From assembly GCA_009599575.1 (NCBI GenBank), contig VWND01000018.1, forward strand, positions 248,001 through 312,000: DNA of 64,000 nt. Direction: 5' to 3'. The notes below the pieces were generated by a model. That model had not been told where the DNA came from. It ran no database searches and was given only the letters and a program-made list of their open reading frames with translations. How positions within the stretch are numbered: the stretch's first letter is position 1; every line of letters starts with the position of its first letter. Made by a program: the position numbers and the translations under genes. Of the stretch, positions 54,833-64,000 are shown in pieces. Origin of the DNA: Blumeriella jaapii (Eukaryota > Ascomycota > Leotiomycetes > Helotiales > Drepanopezizaceae).

Positions 54833-57655
54833 ATGCACACGCCCAAGCTTTGGGTGGTCTCCGTGGCCCTACTCGCCACCTTCGCCGGGGCCGAGCCTCA
54901 ACGGCCGAAATTCTACTTCCCGCGGCAGATCAAGAGGCAGGCCGAGCAGAACACTACCCTCGATGCACCGCCGCAGCACCCGGGCCAGGAGGTCATTTCA
55001 CACGCCTCGCCATCATCGCCGGGGGACTTTGCGGCGCATGCGGCCTCGAAACGTCAGCTGTCCGATCTCTTGAACGAGGTCACGAACGGCCCGTTGGTCT
55101 CGACGAACGGGGGGGTGAATGTGTTACCGGACAACGACAACACGCCGGCGCAGCCCGCGGCGAGCGGCGGCGGGTCGCCCAACGACAATCTGGCCTATCC
55201 CAACCAGCCCACCGTGCCCGCTCCCAGCGCGACGCCGCAACAGTCGCCGCCCGTGAACTACAACGTCGGCGTGGGCGGGCACCCCCTCCCACTGCCCGAC
55301 ACGACGCCCTTGTCGAGCGCGCCCCAAGCCACGCCCACGCAGCCCGGTCTGCTGGATCCCATCTTGCCCCTCGTACCGAGTTCGACCCCGAGGCAGGACT
55401 ACTTGGGCCTGCAGACCACGCCCCAACCGCTCCAGCCGACGCCCTACCCCCCGAGCAACCCGATCGACCTGTTCTCCACCCGCCCGGACGGGATCGTCTT
55501 CGGGCCCGGCGGCATCCTGACGACGGCGCCCTCCTCCGCCAGTAGCGCCCCGCCGACGCAGACTCCGCCCGGCGACGATGGCGTGTTGTACACGGGGAGT
55601 GGACCCGGGGTGACGGCCCCGAGTGTCACGCCGACGCCGTATGGCATCCTCCCTCCCCTCGTCGACCTGCCGACCTCCCCGCCTCCGACGACGACGCCGC
55701 CGACCTCGACCGATCCCTATCACGAGATCCCCGAAGTCACGCCCGAGTCCACGCCCTATCCGTCGTACAGCTCGAGCGAGGACCCTCTGATCGTCCTCCC
55801 CCTGCCAACTCTCAGCCCGAGTTCGAGTGAGTCGCGATCGACCAGCGACCCGGTGGCGACTCCGGGTTATACCACTCCCGGTCCCAACATCACCCCTTCG
55901 ATTCCGGGTTATACAACTCCCGGTCCCAACATCACCCCTTCGACCCCCCCGTTGACCCCTCCTTTGAGTCTCCCTTCGAGTCTTCCTTCGAGTCTCCCTT
56001 CGAGTCTTCCTTCGATCGACCCTTCGCTTTACCCTTCCATTCTCCCAACGTCCCTCCCTACGTCTCTCCCTTCGGTGCCCCCCACGAGCCTGCCTTCGAA
56101 TTACCCAACGAGCATCCCCTCGTATCAACCGTCGCTTCTCCCACCCTCTCCCACGGATACCGACAATTCAACGCTGCCGTCCGGCGGTCCGACGCCGTCC
56201 CCATCGTCTTATTCGGGCTCGCCAACCCCGAGTGGCCCGTACTCGGGCTCTTTCACCAGCACCCCGAGTGGAGGGGCCACCCCCTCGCTGCCGTATGGTA
56301 GCAGCGGACCCATCCCCACCAACCCGTCTACCCTCTCACCGTCCCTCAGTCCCACCGACGCGCCTACTGGGACCGGCAACGACACGGTCCCGACGGGGTA
56401 TCCCACCGATCCGTCCATGCAGCCGACCAGTGTGCCCACCAGCCCCTCGATCTCTCCCACCGGTCCCGACTCCTCAAACAAGACCGAGCCCGTGCTCGTG
56501 TACCCTTCGACCTATTCGCCTACGGCTCCCCTCACGACTCCGACCCCGGAACCCACGTATACGCCTTCGTACGTGCCTTCTTACGTGCCCACGTCCGTGC
56601 CATCTCCGTCGACTTACCCTGATGTGCTTCTCGTGCCAACGCCCACCCCCCCACGTCCTCAGACGATCCTGCCCACCACGACCAACAGCAAGTCCACCAT
56701 GTGGCTTCCACCTACCATCATTGCGCAATCCACCCCGACGCTTCCCCCGGGATACACGCCCAAACCTGCACCGACTGGAATCAGCAAAACGTTACCCAGA
56801 GTCATCACGAACCCCAACGTGACGGTGCAGCCGGAGGATTCTACTTTGATCCAGATCGGCTTTCTGTACCCTCTGAACTACAAGTTCGTGGTGGAAAATC
56901 CGTTGTCGTCGGTGCAGATTATCGAGTACCTGCCGTATGGCCTTGCGGCCGGTCTGGGCTTGGCCAAGGAGCAGTGTGTGGTCAACAGCCTCGTGCCGTT
57001 GGATACCACCTCTCGCATGGGCTTCATCACGACCTTGGCTTTGGTCTACATTCCCACCAGCATGGTGAGCACCCTTGCCTTGGACATGTACGTGCCCACG
57101 TCTCCGCTGTACAACAATGCAGATGGTACGATCCATACCCTCATGAATTACATCAACCCCGCGATCCCCCTCACCCCGGGATCCGGTCTGGACGCGGCTG
57201 GAACCTCGGAGCCGGGCTATGGCGACCCGAACACGGCCGGGTCTCCCTCGGGCAACGGCAATAACGTGTTCGGCAATCCCAATTCGCAGAACCCATCCGG
57301 GGGCAAGACCGGAACCACGGCGGGCATTGCCATGGCCGCCATCGGAGGGTCGGCTGCCTACGGAGCGGCCATGTTCTTGATTGCACGGAGGTACAAGAAG
57401 CGCAAGCAAAGCCATCGCCGATCGAACTCGGTCCTCGGTGGGGAAGGTGAAAACGAGATGATGCAATCCGGCAGCCCGGTGCTCATGGGTGGTGGTGCGG
57501 GAGGCGCTTTCATGTCCGGTGGACGGTTAACTCCTATGCATCCTACCTTCAGCGATCACGACAGGCAGAGTCGGGGCAGTGGACGAACCAGCTCTGCCCG
57601 GACCCAGCAGATCTCTGCGCCCATGATGGCCGAGAACTCCCTCGGCTGGAACTGA
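54833..57655 (+). CDS. msb2: Msb2-type signalling mucin (osmosensor/filamentation receptor)
   Basis: This single-exon 940-residue protein has the architecture of Msb2, the cell-surface mucin that feeds Cdc42/MAPK signalling for filamentation, invasive growth and osmosensing. It has a signal peptide (MHTPKLWVVSVALLATFAGA). Residues of about 100-660 are very rich in Ser, Thr and Pro, with short tandem units such as GYTTPGPNITPS (twice) and SLPS (four in a row), suited to dense O-glycosylation. A conserved membrane-proximal domain from about 670 includes QIGFLYPLNYKFVVENPL, EYLPYGLAAGLGLA and YNNADGTIHTLMNYINPAIP. A single membrane span of about residues 827-852 is followed by RRYKKRK and an 88-residue Ser/Gly-rich tail. 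Hkr1-type mucins are the main alternative, but the proximal domain favours Msb2. It is followed 1.2 kb downstream, in the same orientation, by the chitin synthase. Confidence 0.88.
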   Translation: MHTPKLWVVSVALLATFAGAEPQRPKFYFPRQIKRQAEQNTTLDAPPQHPGQEVISHASPSSPGDFAAHAASKRQLSDLLNEVTNGPLVSTNGGVNVLPDNDNTPAQPAASGGGSPNDNLAYPNQPTVPAPSATPQQSPPVNYNVGVGGHPLPLPDTTPLSSAPQATPTQPGLLDPILPLVPSSTPRQDYLGLQTTPQPLQPTPYPPSNPIDLFSTRPDGIVFGPGGILTTAPSSASSAPPTQTPPGDDGVLYTGSGPGVTAPSVTPTPYGILPPLVDLPTSPPPTTTPPTSTDPYHEIPEVTPESTPYPSYSSSEDPLIVLPLPTLSPSSSESRSTSDPVATPGYTTPGPNITPSIPGYTTPGPNITPSTPPLTPPLSLPSSLPSSLPSSLPSIDPSLYPSILPTSLPTSLPSVPPTSLPSNYPTSIPSYQPSLLPPSPTDTDNSTLPSGGPTPSPSSYSGSPTPSGPYSGSFTSTPSGGATPSLPYGSSGPIPTNPSTLSPSLSPTDAPTGTGNDTVPTGYPTDPSMQPTSVPTSPSISPTGPDSSNKTEPVLVYPSTYSPTAPLTTPTPEPTYTPSYVPSYVPTSVPSPSTYPDVLLVPTPTPPRPQTILPTTTNSKSTMWLPPTIIAQSTPTLPPGYTPKPAPTGISKTLPRVITNPNVTVQPEDSTLIQIGFLYPLNYKFVVENPLSSVQIIEYLPYGLAAGLGLAKEQCVVNSLVPLDTTSRMGFITTLALVYIPTSMVSTLALDMYVPTSPLYNNADGTIHTLMNYINPAIPLTPGSGLDAAGTSEPGYGDPNTAGSPSGNGNNVFGNPNSQNPSGGKTGTTAGIAMAAIGGSAAYGAAMFLIARRYKKRKQSHRRSNSVLGGEGENEMMQSGSPVLMGGGAGGAFMSGGRLTPMHPTFSDHDRQSRGSGRTSSARTQQISAPMMAENSLGWN

Positions 57656-58837
57656 GAGATCTCACGTGCCAGATAGCGTTTCTCGAACCTCTTCTCGACC
57701 CCCGCTACCATTCTCTCGATCCCCGCTGTACAATACCACCACCTCATCTCGTCTACAGCGCGCTGCTGTCTTCATTTCCGAGCCATCGTCGCTCTGCATT
57801 TTCTTGTCATTGAGCCGTTGATTTTTTTGGGCGTTTATCAACGCCACACATACCCCCCTTCATCACTTGCGTGATCTCTCGTCATCTTTGCGCCAGAGAT
57901 TTGATGAAGGGCTTTTATTTTCTTATTTGTGTCGCCGAGGAGAGGAGCTGGGAGGAACGGAAGATCTGGCGTGGCACACGGGCGTCGCAGGCTAGGATGA
58001 AGTGTATCTACGATCTTCATCCGATCAATGATAATGGATTCCGTTACCCGCCATCACCTCAGGTACCATTGGATGATGCCTGGTTTGTTGCGCTGGGTGT
58101 GTGAACGGGCATGGGAATTTTTGTAGTTGTAATGGCAGTGGAAAGAATACATGTGAAGCTGTGTAGCAGCTGCCACCAGAGGTTCTTTTTTTCCGCGCCC
58201 TTGAGTCGTGAGTGAGAGTCCGCCGACGGTTGATCAATCCTTGACGTGCGGTTGCCCGGAGCCCAAAAACCATGAGACATGACAGCCGGACTGGCCCGTC
58301 GTTGCAGAAAGTGCTCGAGATGATCCTCAATCGCCTGGGCCACCCTTCCTCCACTCCCCCCGCATGTTCAGTACGGTACTGCGACTGCAGGTACTGTACC
58401 GTGAGTGTCGTGTGAAGCAACCCTGCCCCCAGTGGCTTCACACGAGTCACGGCCCGCACGGCTCGGAGCGGATGGATGAGGTTGCGCGTCGTTGCCGTAG
58501 CGACGCGAGCGACGTCAATCTGGAGAACAAACAAAGGGCTTGTCCGAAGAGCTATTTTCGCTCGCGAGGTCCAACCAACCTACACCACTACCACCACCAC
58601 CACCACCACCACCACCGCCGCCGCCGACCTTTGACGACGTCGAGTGCCTTCTTCTCTACCATAACGGCGCTTTCCGGTCACCATCTGCTCTCTACTCTGC
58701 GCTCCTCGCCGACCTTCACCCCGACCTGCCGCCCCTCGCGCCGCCTCGCATGAGCTCGAGGTGAAGTAAACACAACACGGCTCTGCTCAGCATTCCTCTG
58801 GATCGCGATCGCGCAACCACACCGTCACCCGCGCGCC
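57656..58837. other. Intergenic region, msb2 to chitin synthase
   Basis: This contains the msb2 3' region and the chitin synthase promoter and leader. A GTAC-rich palindromic stretch lies at about 58371-58400 and an (ACC)n run at about 58590-58628. No gene is seen. Confidence 0.5.
58590..58628 (+). repeat. (ACC)n trinucleotide run
   Basis: About ten ACC units pass into CCG units, about 210 bp before the chitin synthase start. Confidence 0.75.
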
Positions 58838-61800
58838 ATGGATCCCCACGGCCCCGGCCGACCGCCCATGTACTCGGAAGCCCCCTCCTACAGCGAGGTG
58901 CCCTCCGCGTACGGCGACGAAGACATCTCGGGGCCGTCGAACCGTCACTCATCGCACATCCGCCTCTTGACGTCCGACGACGACCTGGAGCCAGGAGGCC
59001 ACCCGTATGTACCACCGCGCCATCCCGTCCCCGTTCCCCTCAAGGTAAAGCTGAGGCGCAAGCACCAGCCGCCGCTCGTGCCGCTGTCGACGCCGGAGCA
59101 CCTCGCGTCTCTCAAGGAAGAGGAGGAAGCCCTCTCGGCCGGCCCGCGGAAGTCGGAGACCATGAACCCGCGATCGCTTCCCTCCCTGCCATCCGGCCTC
59201 TCGCCGCGCCGGCGCTCCCTCAGACACCCCGTTGCCTCTCCTCTGTCGCGGCTTGAGCAAGAACTCACGCTGACGCGAGACGCGAGCTTACACAGTGCCC
59301 CCTCATCTAGTGCCTACGCCCCGCGCCGAAACTACCAGACGTCCGTCACCTCGGACCGCGCCCCGAGCATCATCGACATGGCGCCCGAGATGCCGCCGCC
59401 CGACTCCTCGTACGTGTCCTACTCGGCCACGGGCCGGGCCAGCCCGACCCGGAGCTGGAGTCCGGCGCGGAACAGCGCAGACTACGTGAGGCCGCCGCCG
59501 CCGAACATCAATTTCGAGCCGAGCGAGCTGAACGGGGGCTCGCGGCCCGGAACGCCGAGTAGCAGGTACGGAGGCAGCCCGCGACGACCGCTCCCGCCTG
59601 CGCCGCTGTTTGCGGGCCCGGGGGCCGGCGCGAGGAGCTCGGCGTTTGCAGACGATGCCACCATCTCCATACCGCTGGAGAGCGATCTGGGCGAGCGAGA
59701 CGAGGACGACGTGTTTGGCCCGCCGAGCCCTACGAAGAGCCGGCCGGGGGTGAAGAACCGGGAGTCCTACATGACGACCGACACCCTGCAGAACGAGGAG
59801 GACGAGGACGAGGACGAGGATGACGGCGACTACAATCACTACGGTCCCGCCCCGGACGGGAAACAGGAGCGGCGAGGCGCGCGTCAGGCGCAGATGGCCA
59901 AGAAGGAGGTGAAGCTCATCAACGGCGAGCTGATCCTCGAGTGCAAGATCCCGACGATCCTCTACAGTTTCCTGCCGCGCCGGGACGAGATCGAATTCAC
60001 GCACATGCGCTACACGGCCGTGACGTGCGATCCCGACGACTTCGTGTCCAAGGGCTACCAGCTGCGCCAGAACATTGGGCCGACGGCGCGCGAGACGGAG
60101 CTCTTCATCTGCGTGACGATGTACAACGAGAACGAGATCGACTTCACGCGCACCATGCACGCCGTCATGAAGAACGTGGCGCACTTCTGCTCGCGCTCCA
60201 AGTCGCGCACCTGGGGCGAGAACGGGTGGCAGAAGATCGTGGTCTGCGTGATTGCGGACGGCCGGCAGAAGGTCAACCCGCGGACGCTGGATGCGCTGGC
60301 CGCGATGGGCGTGTATCAGGACGGCATTGCGAAGAACCTGGTCAACCAGAAGGAGGTCCAGGCCCATGTGTACGAGTACACCACCCAGGTCTCGCTCGAC
60401 TCGGATCTGAAGTTCAAGGGGGCGGAGAAGGGCATCGTGCCGGTGCAGATGGTCTTCTGCATGAAGGAGAAGAACGCGAAGAAGCTGAACTCCCACCGCT
60501 GGTTCTTCAACGCCTTCGGCCGCGCCCTCACGCCCAACATCTGCATCCTGCTGGACGTGGGCACGAAGCCCGGCGGCAACTCGCTGTACCATCTCTGGAA
60601 GTCCTTCGACACCGACTCCAACGTCGCCGGCGCGTGCGGAGAGATCAAAGCCATGAAAGGCAAGTACGGCGCCGGGCTCCTCAACCCGCTCGTGGCGTCG
60701 CAGAACTTCGAGTACAAGATGTCCAACATCCTGGACAAGCCGCTCGAGTCGGTCTTTGGCTACATCACCGTGCTCCCCGGCGCGCTGAGTGCGTACCGGT
60801 ACCACGCGTTGCAGAACGACCACACCGGCCACGGCCCGCTGAGCCAGTACTTCAAGGGCGAGACGCTGCATGGCCAAAACGCGGACGTGTTCACGGCCAA
60901 CATGTACCTGGCGGAAGATCGCATCCTGTGTTGGGAGCTGGTGGCCAAAAGAGATGAGAAGTGGGTGTTGAAGTACGTGAAGAGCTGCACGGGGGAGACG
61001 GATGTGCCTGGTGAGTCTTGGTCGGCCTCCTCTCTCTACTTGCCTCTGGCACTGACACCGGCGCAGATACCGTCCCCGAATTCATCTCCCAGCGCCGGCG
61101 ATGGCTCAATGGGGCCTTCTTTGCCGCCGTCTACTCCCTCGTGCATTTCCGCCAGATCTGGAACACCGACCATACCGTGGGCCGCAAGATCCTCCTCCAC
61201 GTCGAGTTCGTCTACCAATTCATCCAGCTGATCTTCACCTACTTCTCCCTCGCCAACTTCTATCTGACGTTCTACTTCGTCGCGGGCTCCCTCTCGGATC
61301 CGAAGGTCGACCCGTTCGGGGGCGGCGGCGGGCGGGTCATCTTCGTGATCCTGCGATACAGCTGCATCTTGTTGATCTGTACCCAGTTCATCCTGAGCAT
61401 GGGCAACCGTCCGCAGGGCGCCCGCAAGCTCTACCTCTACAGCATGATCACTTACGGTATCATCATGGTCTACACCATCTTCGCCTCGTTCTGGATCATC
61501 ATCAAGCAGTTCACGGCCAAGGACTCGCAGCTCGTGATCGGCAGCAACGCCTTCACGACGCTCTTCGTGTCGCTGGCGTCGACGATCGGGCTACTTCCTC
61601 ATGTCGTTCCTCTACCTCGATCCGTGGCACATGTTCACGTCGTCGGCGCAGTACTTTGTGCTGCTGCCGTCCTACATCTGCATGCTCCAGGTGTACGCCT
61701 TCTGCAACACGCACGACATCTCCTGGGGCACCAAGGGCGACAACGTCATCCACACGGACCTCGGGGCGGCGACGGGGGCCGGGCCGGGCGGCAACTCGGT

Positions 61801-62224
61801 CGAGCTCGAGATGCCGTCGGAGCAGCTCGACATCGACTCGGGCTACGACGAGGCGCTGCGCAACCTGCGCGACCGGCTCGAGGTGCCGGTGGCGCCCGTG
61901 TCGGAGGCCCAGCAGCAGGAGGACTACTACAAGTCGGTGCGCACCTACATGGTCGTCTGCTGGCTGGTGTCGAACGCGGTCCTGGCCATGGCCGTGTCGG
62001 AGACGTACGGCGTCGGGAACGTCGGCGACAACGTCTACCTCAAGATCATCCTGTGGTCGGTGGCGGCGCTGGCCCTGTTCCGCGCCCTCGGCAGCGGCAC
62101 GTTCGGCATCATCAACTGCGTCGAGGCCTGCGTCGAGGGCCGCGTCAAGTTCAGCATGAAGGCGCCCAAGTGGATGGGCGGCATGGGCGAGAAGATTGGC
62201 GACAAGTGGCGATGGCGTGAGTAG
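58838..62224 (+). CDS. Chitin synthase, class II-like (GT2 family)
   Basis: This plasma-membrane glycosyltransferase polymerises UDP-GlcNAc into chitin. Exons are 58838-61010 and 61067-62224, with a GTGAGT donor and a GCGCAG acceptor, encoding about 1,110 residues. The first 350 residues are disordered and rich in Pro, Ser and Arg. The Chs N-domain begins near [16 protein letters not shown], followed by [70 protein letters not shown] and the catalytic QRRRW (about 733-737). Several membrane spans follow. The combination [20 protein letters not shown] and FKGAEKG matches class II (Aspergillus ChsA-like) better than class I or III. The frame breaks at about 61590: STIG is followed by [15 protein letters not shown] in a frame shifted by two missing bases (GGGCTACTTC where GGGCTnTACTTC is expected). 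The last 207 residues depend on this correction. Confidence 0.92.
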
Positions 62225-62720
62225 CATCGGGAGTCGGACGTCGAAGCTGTAATGAAGGCGCCGCCGGGGAGGCGTCCTGGTCGGTCGGGGGTTGGGCTGT
62301 GTCTGGCTGGGTACCGCTGGTTTCTGCTTGGGGTTCCGGGCCCGGGTGAGTCGTCGGGGGAAGGGGATCGAAGGGGCTAGAGATGCTGTAATTAGGTGCA
62401 AGGTGGCGTGGCGTTTGGATTTCAGAGACTTTTGGGTTGGTTAGATCTCTGGACTGAAGGACGGCGGGGGGATATTCGGATCTGCTTGGTTGGTATATTG
62501 TACCATACGCTTCTTTCTGGCCCACGCCCACATTGTTGGGATCAAATGATTGTTCAGTTGCACTCAAAGATGATATACATCCATTAATATCTATCCGCTC
62601 AAGGACATGCAAAAAACAGCCCCCTATTACATCGTGTGAACAGCGGAATCACGCTTCTTGGTACCCAAACGCCCGCTCCTTGTCTGCTCTTGACGCACTC
62701 TAGCCTAAATATCAATACAC
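62225..62720. other. Convergent 3' intergenic region
   Basis: The chitin synthase and adaptin genes end towards each other here. No further gene is recognised. Confidence 0.5.
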
Positions 62721-64000
62721 TCATAGCATGAGAAGATCTCCGTTCGAGCCGTGTCCTGCGGCAGGCTGGTAGAGCTGCTGGGGCACGCTCTGGTTAACCA
62801 CGTACTGCATCTCGCCTCTCCCGACGACGGGGCTGCCTCCGAATCCATCGTCGTTGCCACCGTCGATGTTCATGGCTGCCATCTGGTGGCTCCCCACCCC
62901 AGCGAAGAACTCATCGGCCGCGTCTACAGCAGCCGCAAGGTTTCCATGGTGGGGCGGTCGGACCGGAGGCTGGTCACCCATTCCGAAGGTCGAGAGCGAC
63001 TTTTGACCGTCCAGGCCCCTGACGGAAGGCAGTGTGTGCTTTTGGAGGGCCGGACTGTCTTGTAACTTTCGTGGTCGGGCGGAGCGGAAGACCTGCTGGA
63101 CGGGTTTGAGGTAGACCGTCGCGAGAGTCCCGACATTGAGGCACATCTCTTCCAACGTGGCCGGATCCAACTTCTCGGCTTCCGCGGTGATGGGTGGCTT
63201 TTCGCCCATGACCACTAATTGGCGGTTTCCATGTCCGACGAGAGAAGACGCCAGTACATGTAGCCTCTGTCTCGCAGGTCCGGATTGTCCGTGTCTTCTG
63301 TGGCCCATTTGAGAACTTTAGGAACGAGCTCTTGACCTTTGGTCGGCCGTTGGATGAACAGTTTCACCGTTGCCGTGAGCAGGGCGAGCTGGACCTCGAC
63401 TGGCTCGTCCGCAAAGGAGTAGAGAAAGTCTTCGAGGAGGACATCCGAGTTCTCAATACGAGACGCGTACTGCCCAATGACCCAAATCATTGCTGCCTTG
63501 GCCTCGGGCTCGTCCAAAGAATCGAGGTTCTCACAAAGCGTGGATATGATGGACTCGTATTGGTTGGGGTATTTTCGGAAGATGTTTCGGATGACCACTG
63601 TTGCCTCTTGGACAATGTATGTGACCTTTGTAGACACAAGGTCCAGAAGTGTGTTGATGCACCGCTTAGCAGCCGGCTCGATTTTGATGGCCAGCTTTCC
63701 AATGGCTCGTACCGATTTCCGAACAAAGTGTACGTCGATTTCCGTCGCGTATTCTCTCAGCTCCGTGAGAACTTCCTCGATGTTGTTTTCATTTGCCAAC
63801 ATGAATATCAGCTCCAATTTGGTGACCTTGACGTATATTGGGTCGTTGTACTTGCAGAAAAAAACTCGAATGTCATTCCGAAGCACTTCTGGCCGTCTTT
63901 GCAGGATGAGAAGGGCGTTTCGTAGAGCAAGATATTGAACTTCTGGCCCTTTCGCCAAGAGAGTTACCAAGGGAGGAGACAATTTCCGGCACAAAAGCGA
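62721..64000 (-). CDS. AP-1 complex beta subunit (beta-adaptin), 3' part
   Basis: This is the C-terminal portion of the large beta adaptin of the AP-1 clathrin adaptor, which sorts cargo at the trans-Golgi and endosomes. The gene enters from beyond 64000 and ends at 62721; about 425 residues are visible. The armadillo-like trunk is clear ([75 protein letters not shown]). The hinge carries [20 protein letters not shown] and a low-complexity tail ending GDLLML, so it is short compared with animal beta-adaptins that carry an ear domain. The frame breaks at 63219-63218: one base is missing just after META, where related proteins read straight on into VVMGEKPP. No splice sites are present there. 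Uncorrected, translation would stop at 63215. Confidence 0.9.

Noticed and set aside
55124..56128. Minus-strand Arg/Gly-rich open frame opposite the mucin gene
   Set aside because: The composition follows from the reverse complement of Ser/Thr/Pro codons; it is not a gene.
59303..60877. Minus-strand open frame of 524 codons opposite the chitin synthase
   Set aside because: It is an antisense shadow of GC-rich, codon-biased exon sequence. It has no domain and lies wholly inside a clear gene.

Overview
This is fungal nuclear DNA, most likely from a filamentous ascomycete (Pezizomycotina). The genes are intron-bearing with short GT-AG introns (about 50-120 nt). The set includes a medusa-type conidiation regulator, an Msb2-type signalling mucin, a class II-like chitin synthase, a Jen1-type carboxylate permease and a fungal GTO-type glutathione transferase. 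A dothideomycete is possible, but I cannot fix the class from sequence alone. Every assignment rests on reading translations by eye against remembered families.

Layout. 1-4.8 kb: medA-like regulator (+) behind a long leader with at least two probable leader introns. 4.8-13.7 kb: gene-poor, with a relic of an LTR-retrotransposon gag around 9.4-10.7 kb. 13.7-23.2 kb: a compact block of five genes: a Dal5-type MFS permease (-), a tandem-ATPase ABC protein of the ModF/YDR061W type (-), the proteasome chaperone Ump1 (+), a prenylated ubiquitin-fold protein of the UBL3/MUB type (-), and an amidohydrolase whose metal ligands are largely lost (-). 23.8-28.1 kb: a tRNA-Leu(CAA) that looks degenerate, an APH-family phosphotransferase pseudogene (+), and a Jen1-type permease (-). 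28.1-37.1 kb: gene-poor and partly AT-rich, with an intron-containing tRNA-Gly(GCC), one small hypothetical ORF and a kinase relic. 37.1-44.0 kb: a GTO-type glutathione transferase, ubiquitin-activating enzyme E1 and FKBP12, all (-). 44-54.8 kb: a satellite-rich desert dominated by tetra- and octanucleotide arrays. 54.8-64 kb: Msb2-type mucin (+), class II-like chitin synthase (+), and the 3' part of an AP-1 beta adaptin (-) that runs off the right edge.

Functional links are mostly housekeeping. Ump1, E1 and the UBL3-type protein are ubiquitin/proteasome components, but they are scattered and not an operon-like cluster. The mucin and chitin synthase are adjacent cell-surface genes. I see no biosynthetic cluster, defence system or CRISPR.

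The main oddities are these. Four conserved genes (medA, UBA1, chitin synthase, AP-1 beta) each carry a 1-2 nt net loss that breaks the frame, which is most simply explained by assembly deletion errors. Two genes have a first coding exon consisting only of ATG. The amidohydrolase looks like a pseudoenzyme. An octanucleotide satellite reads as the same octapeptide in all three forward frames. Short GTACA/TGTAC pentamer runs are scattered through non-coding DNA. I did not find a convincing undescribed multi-gene system.
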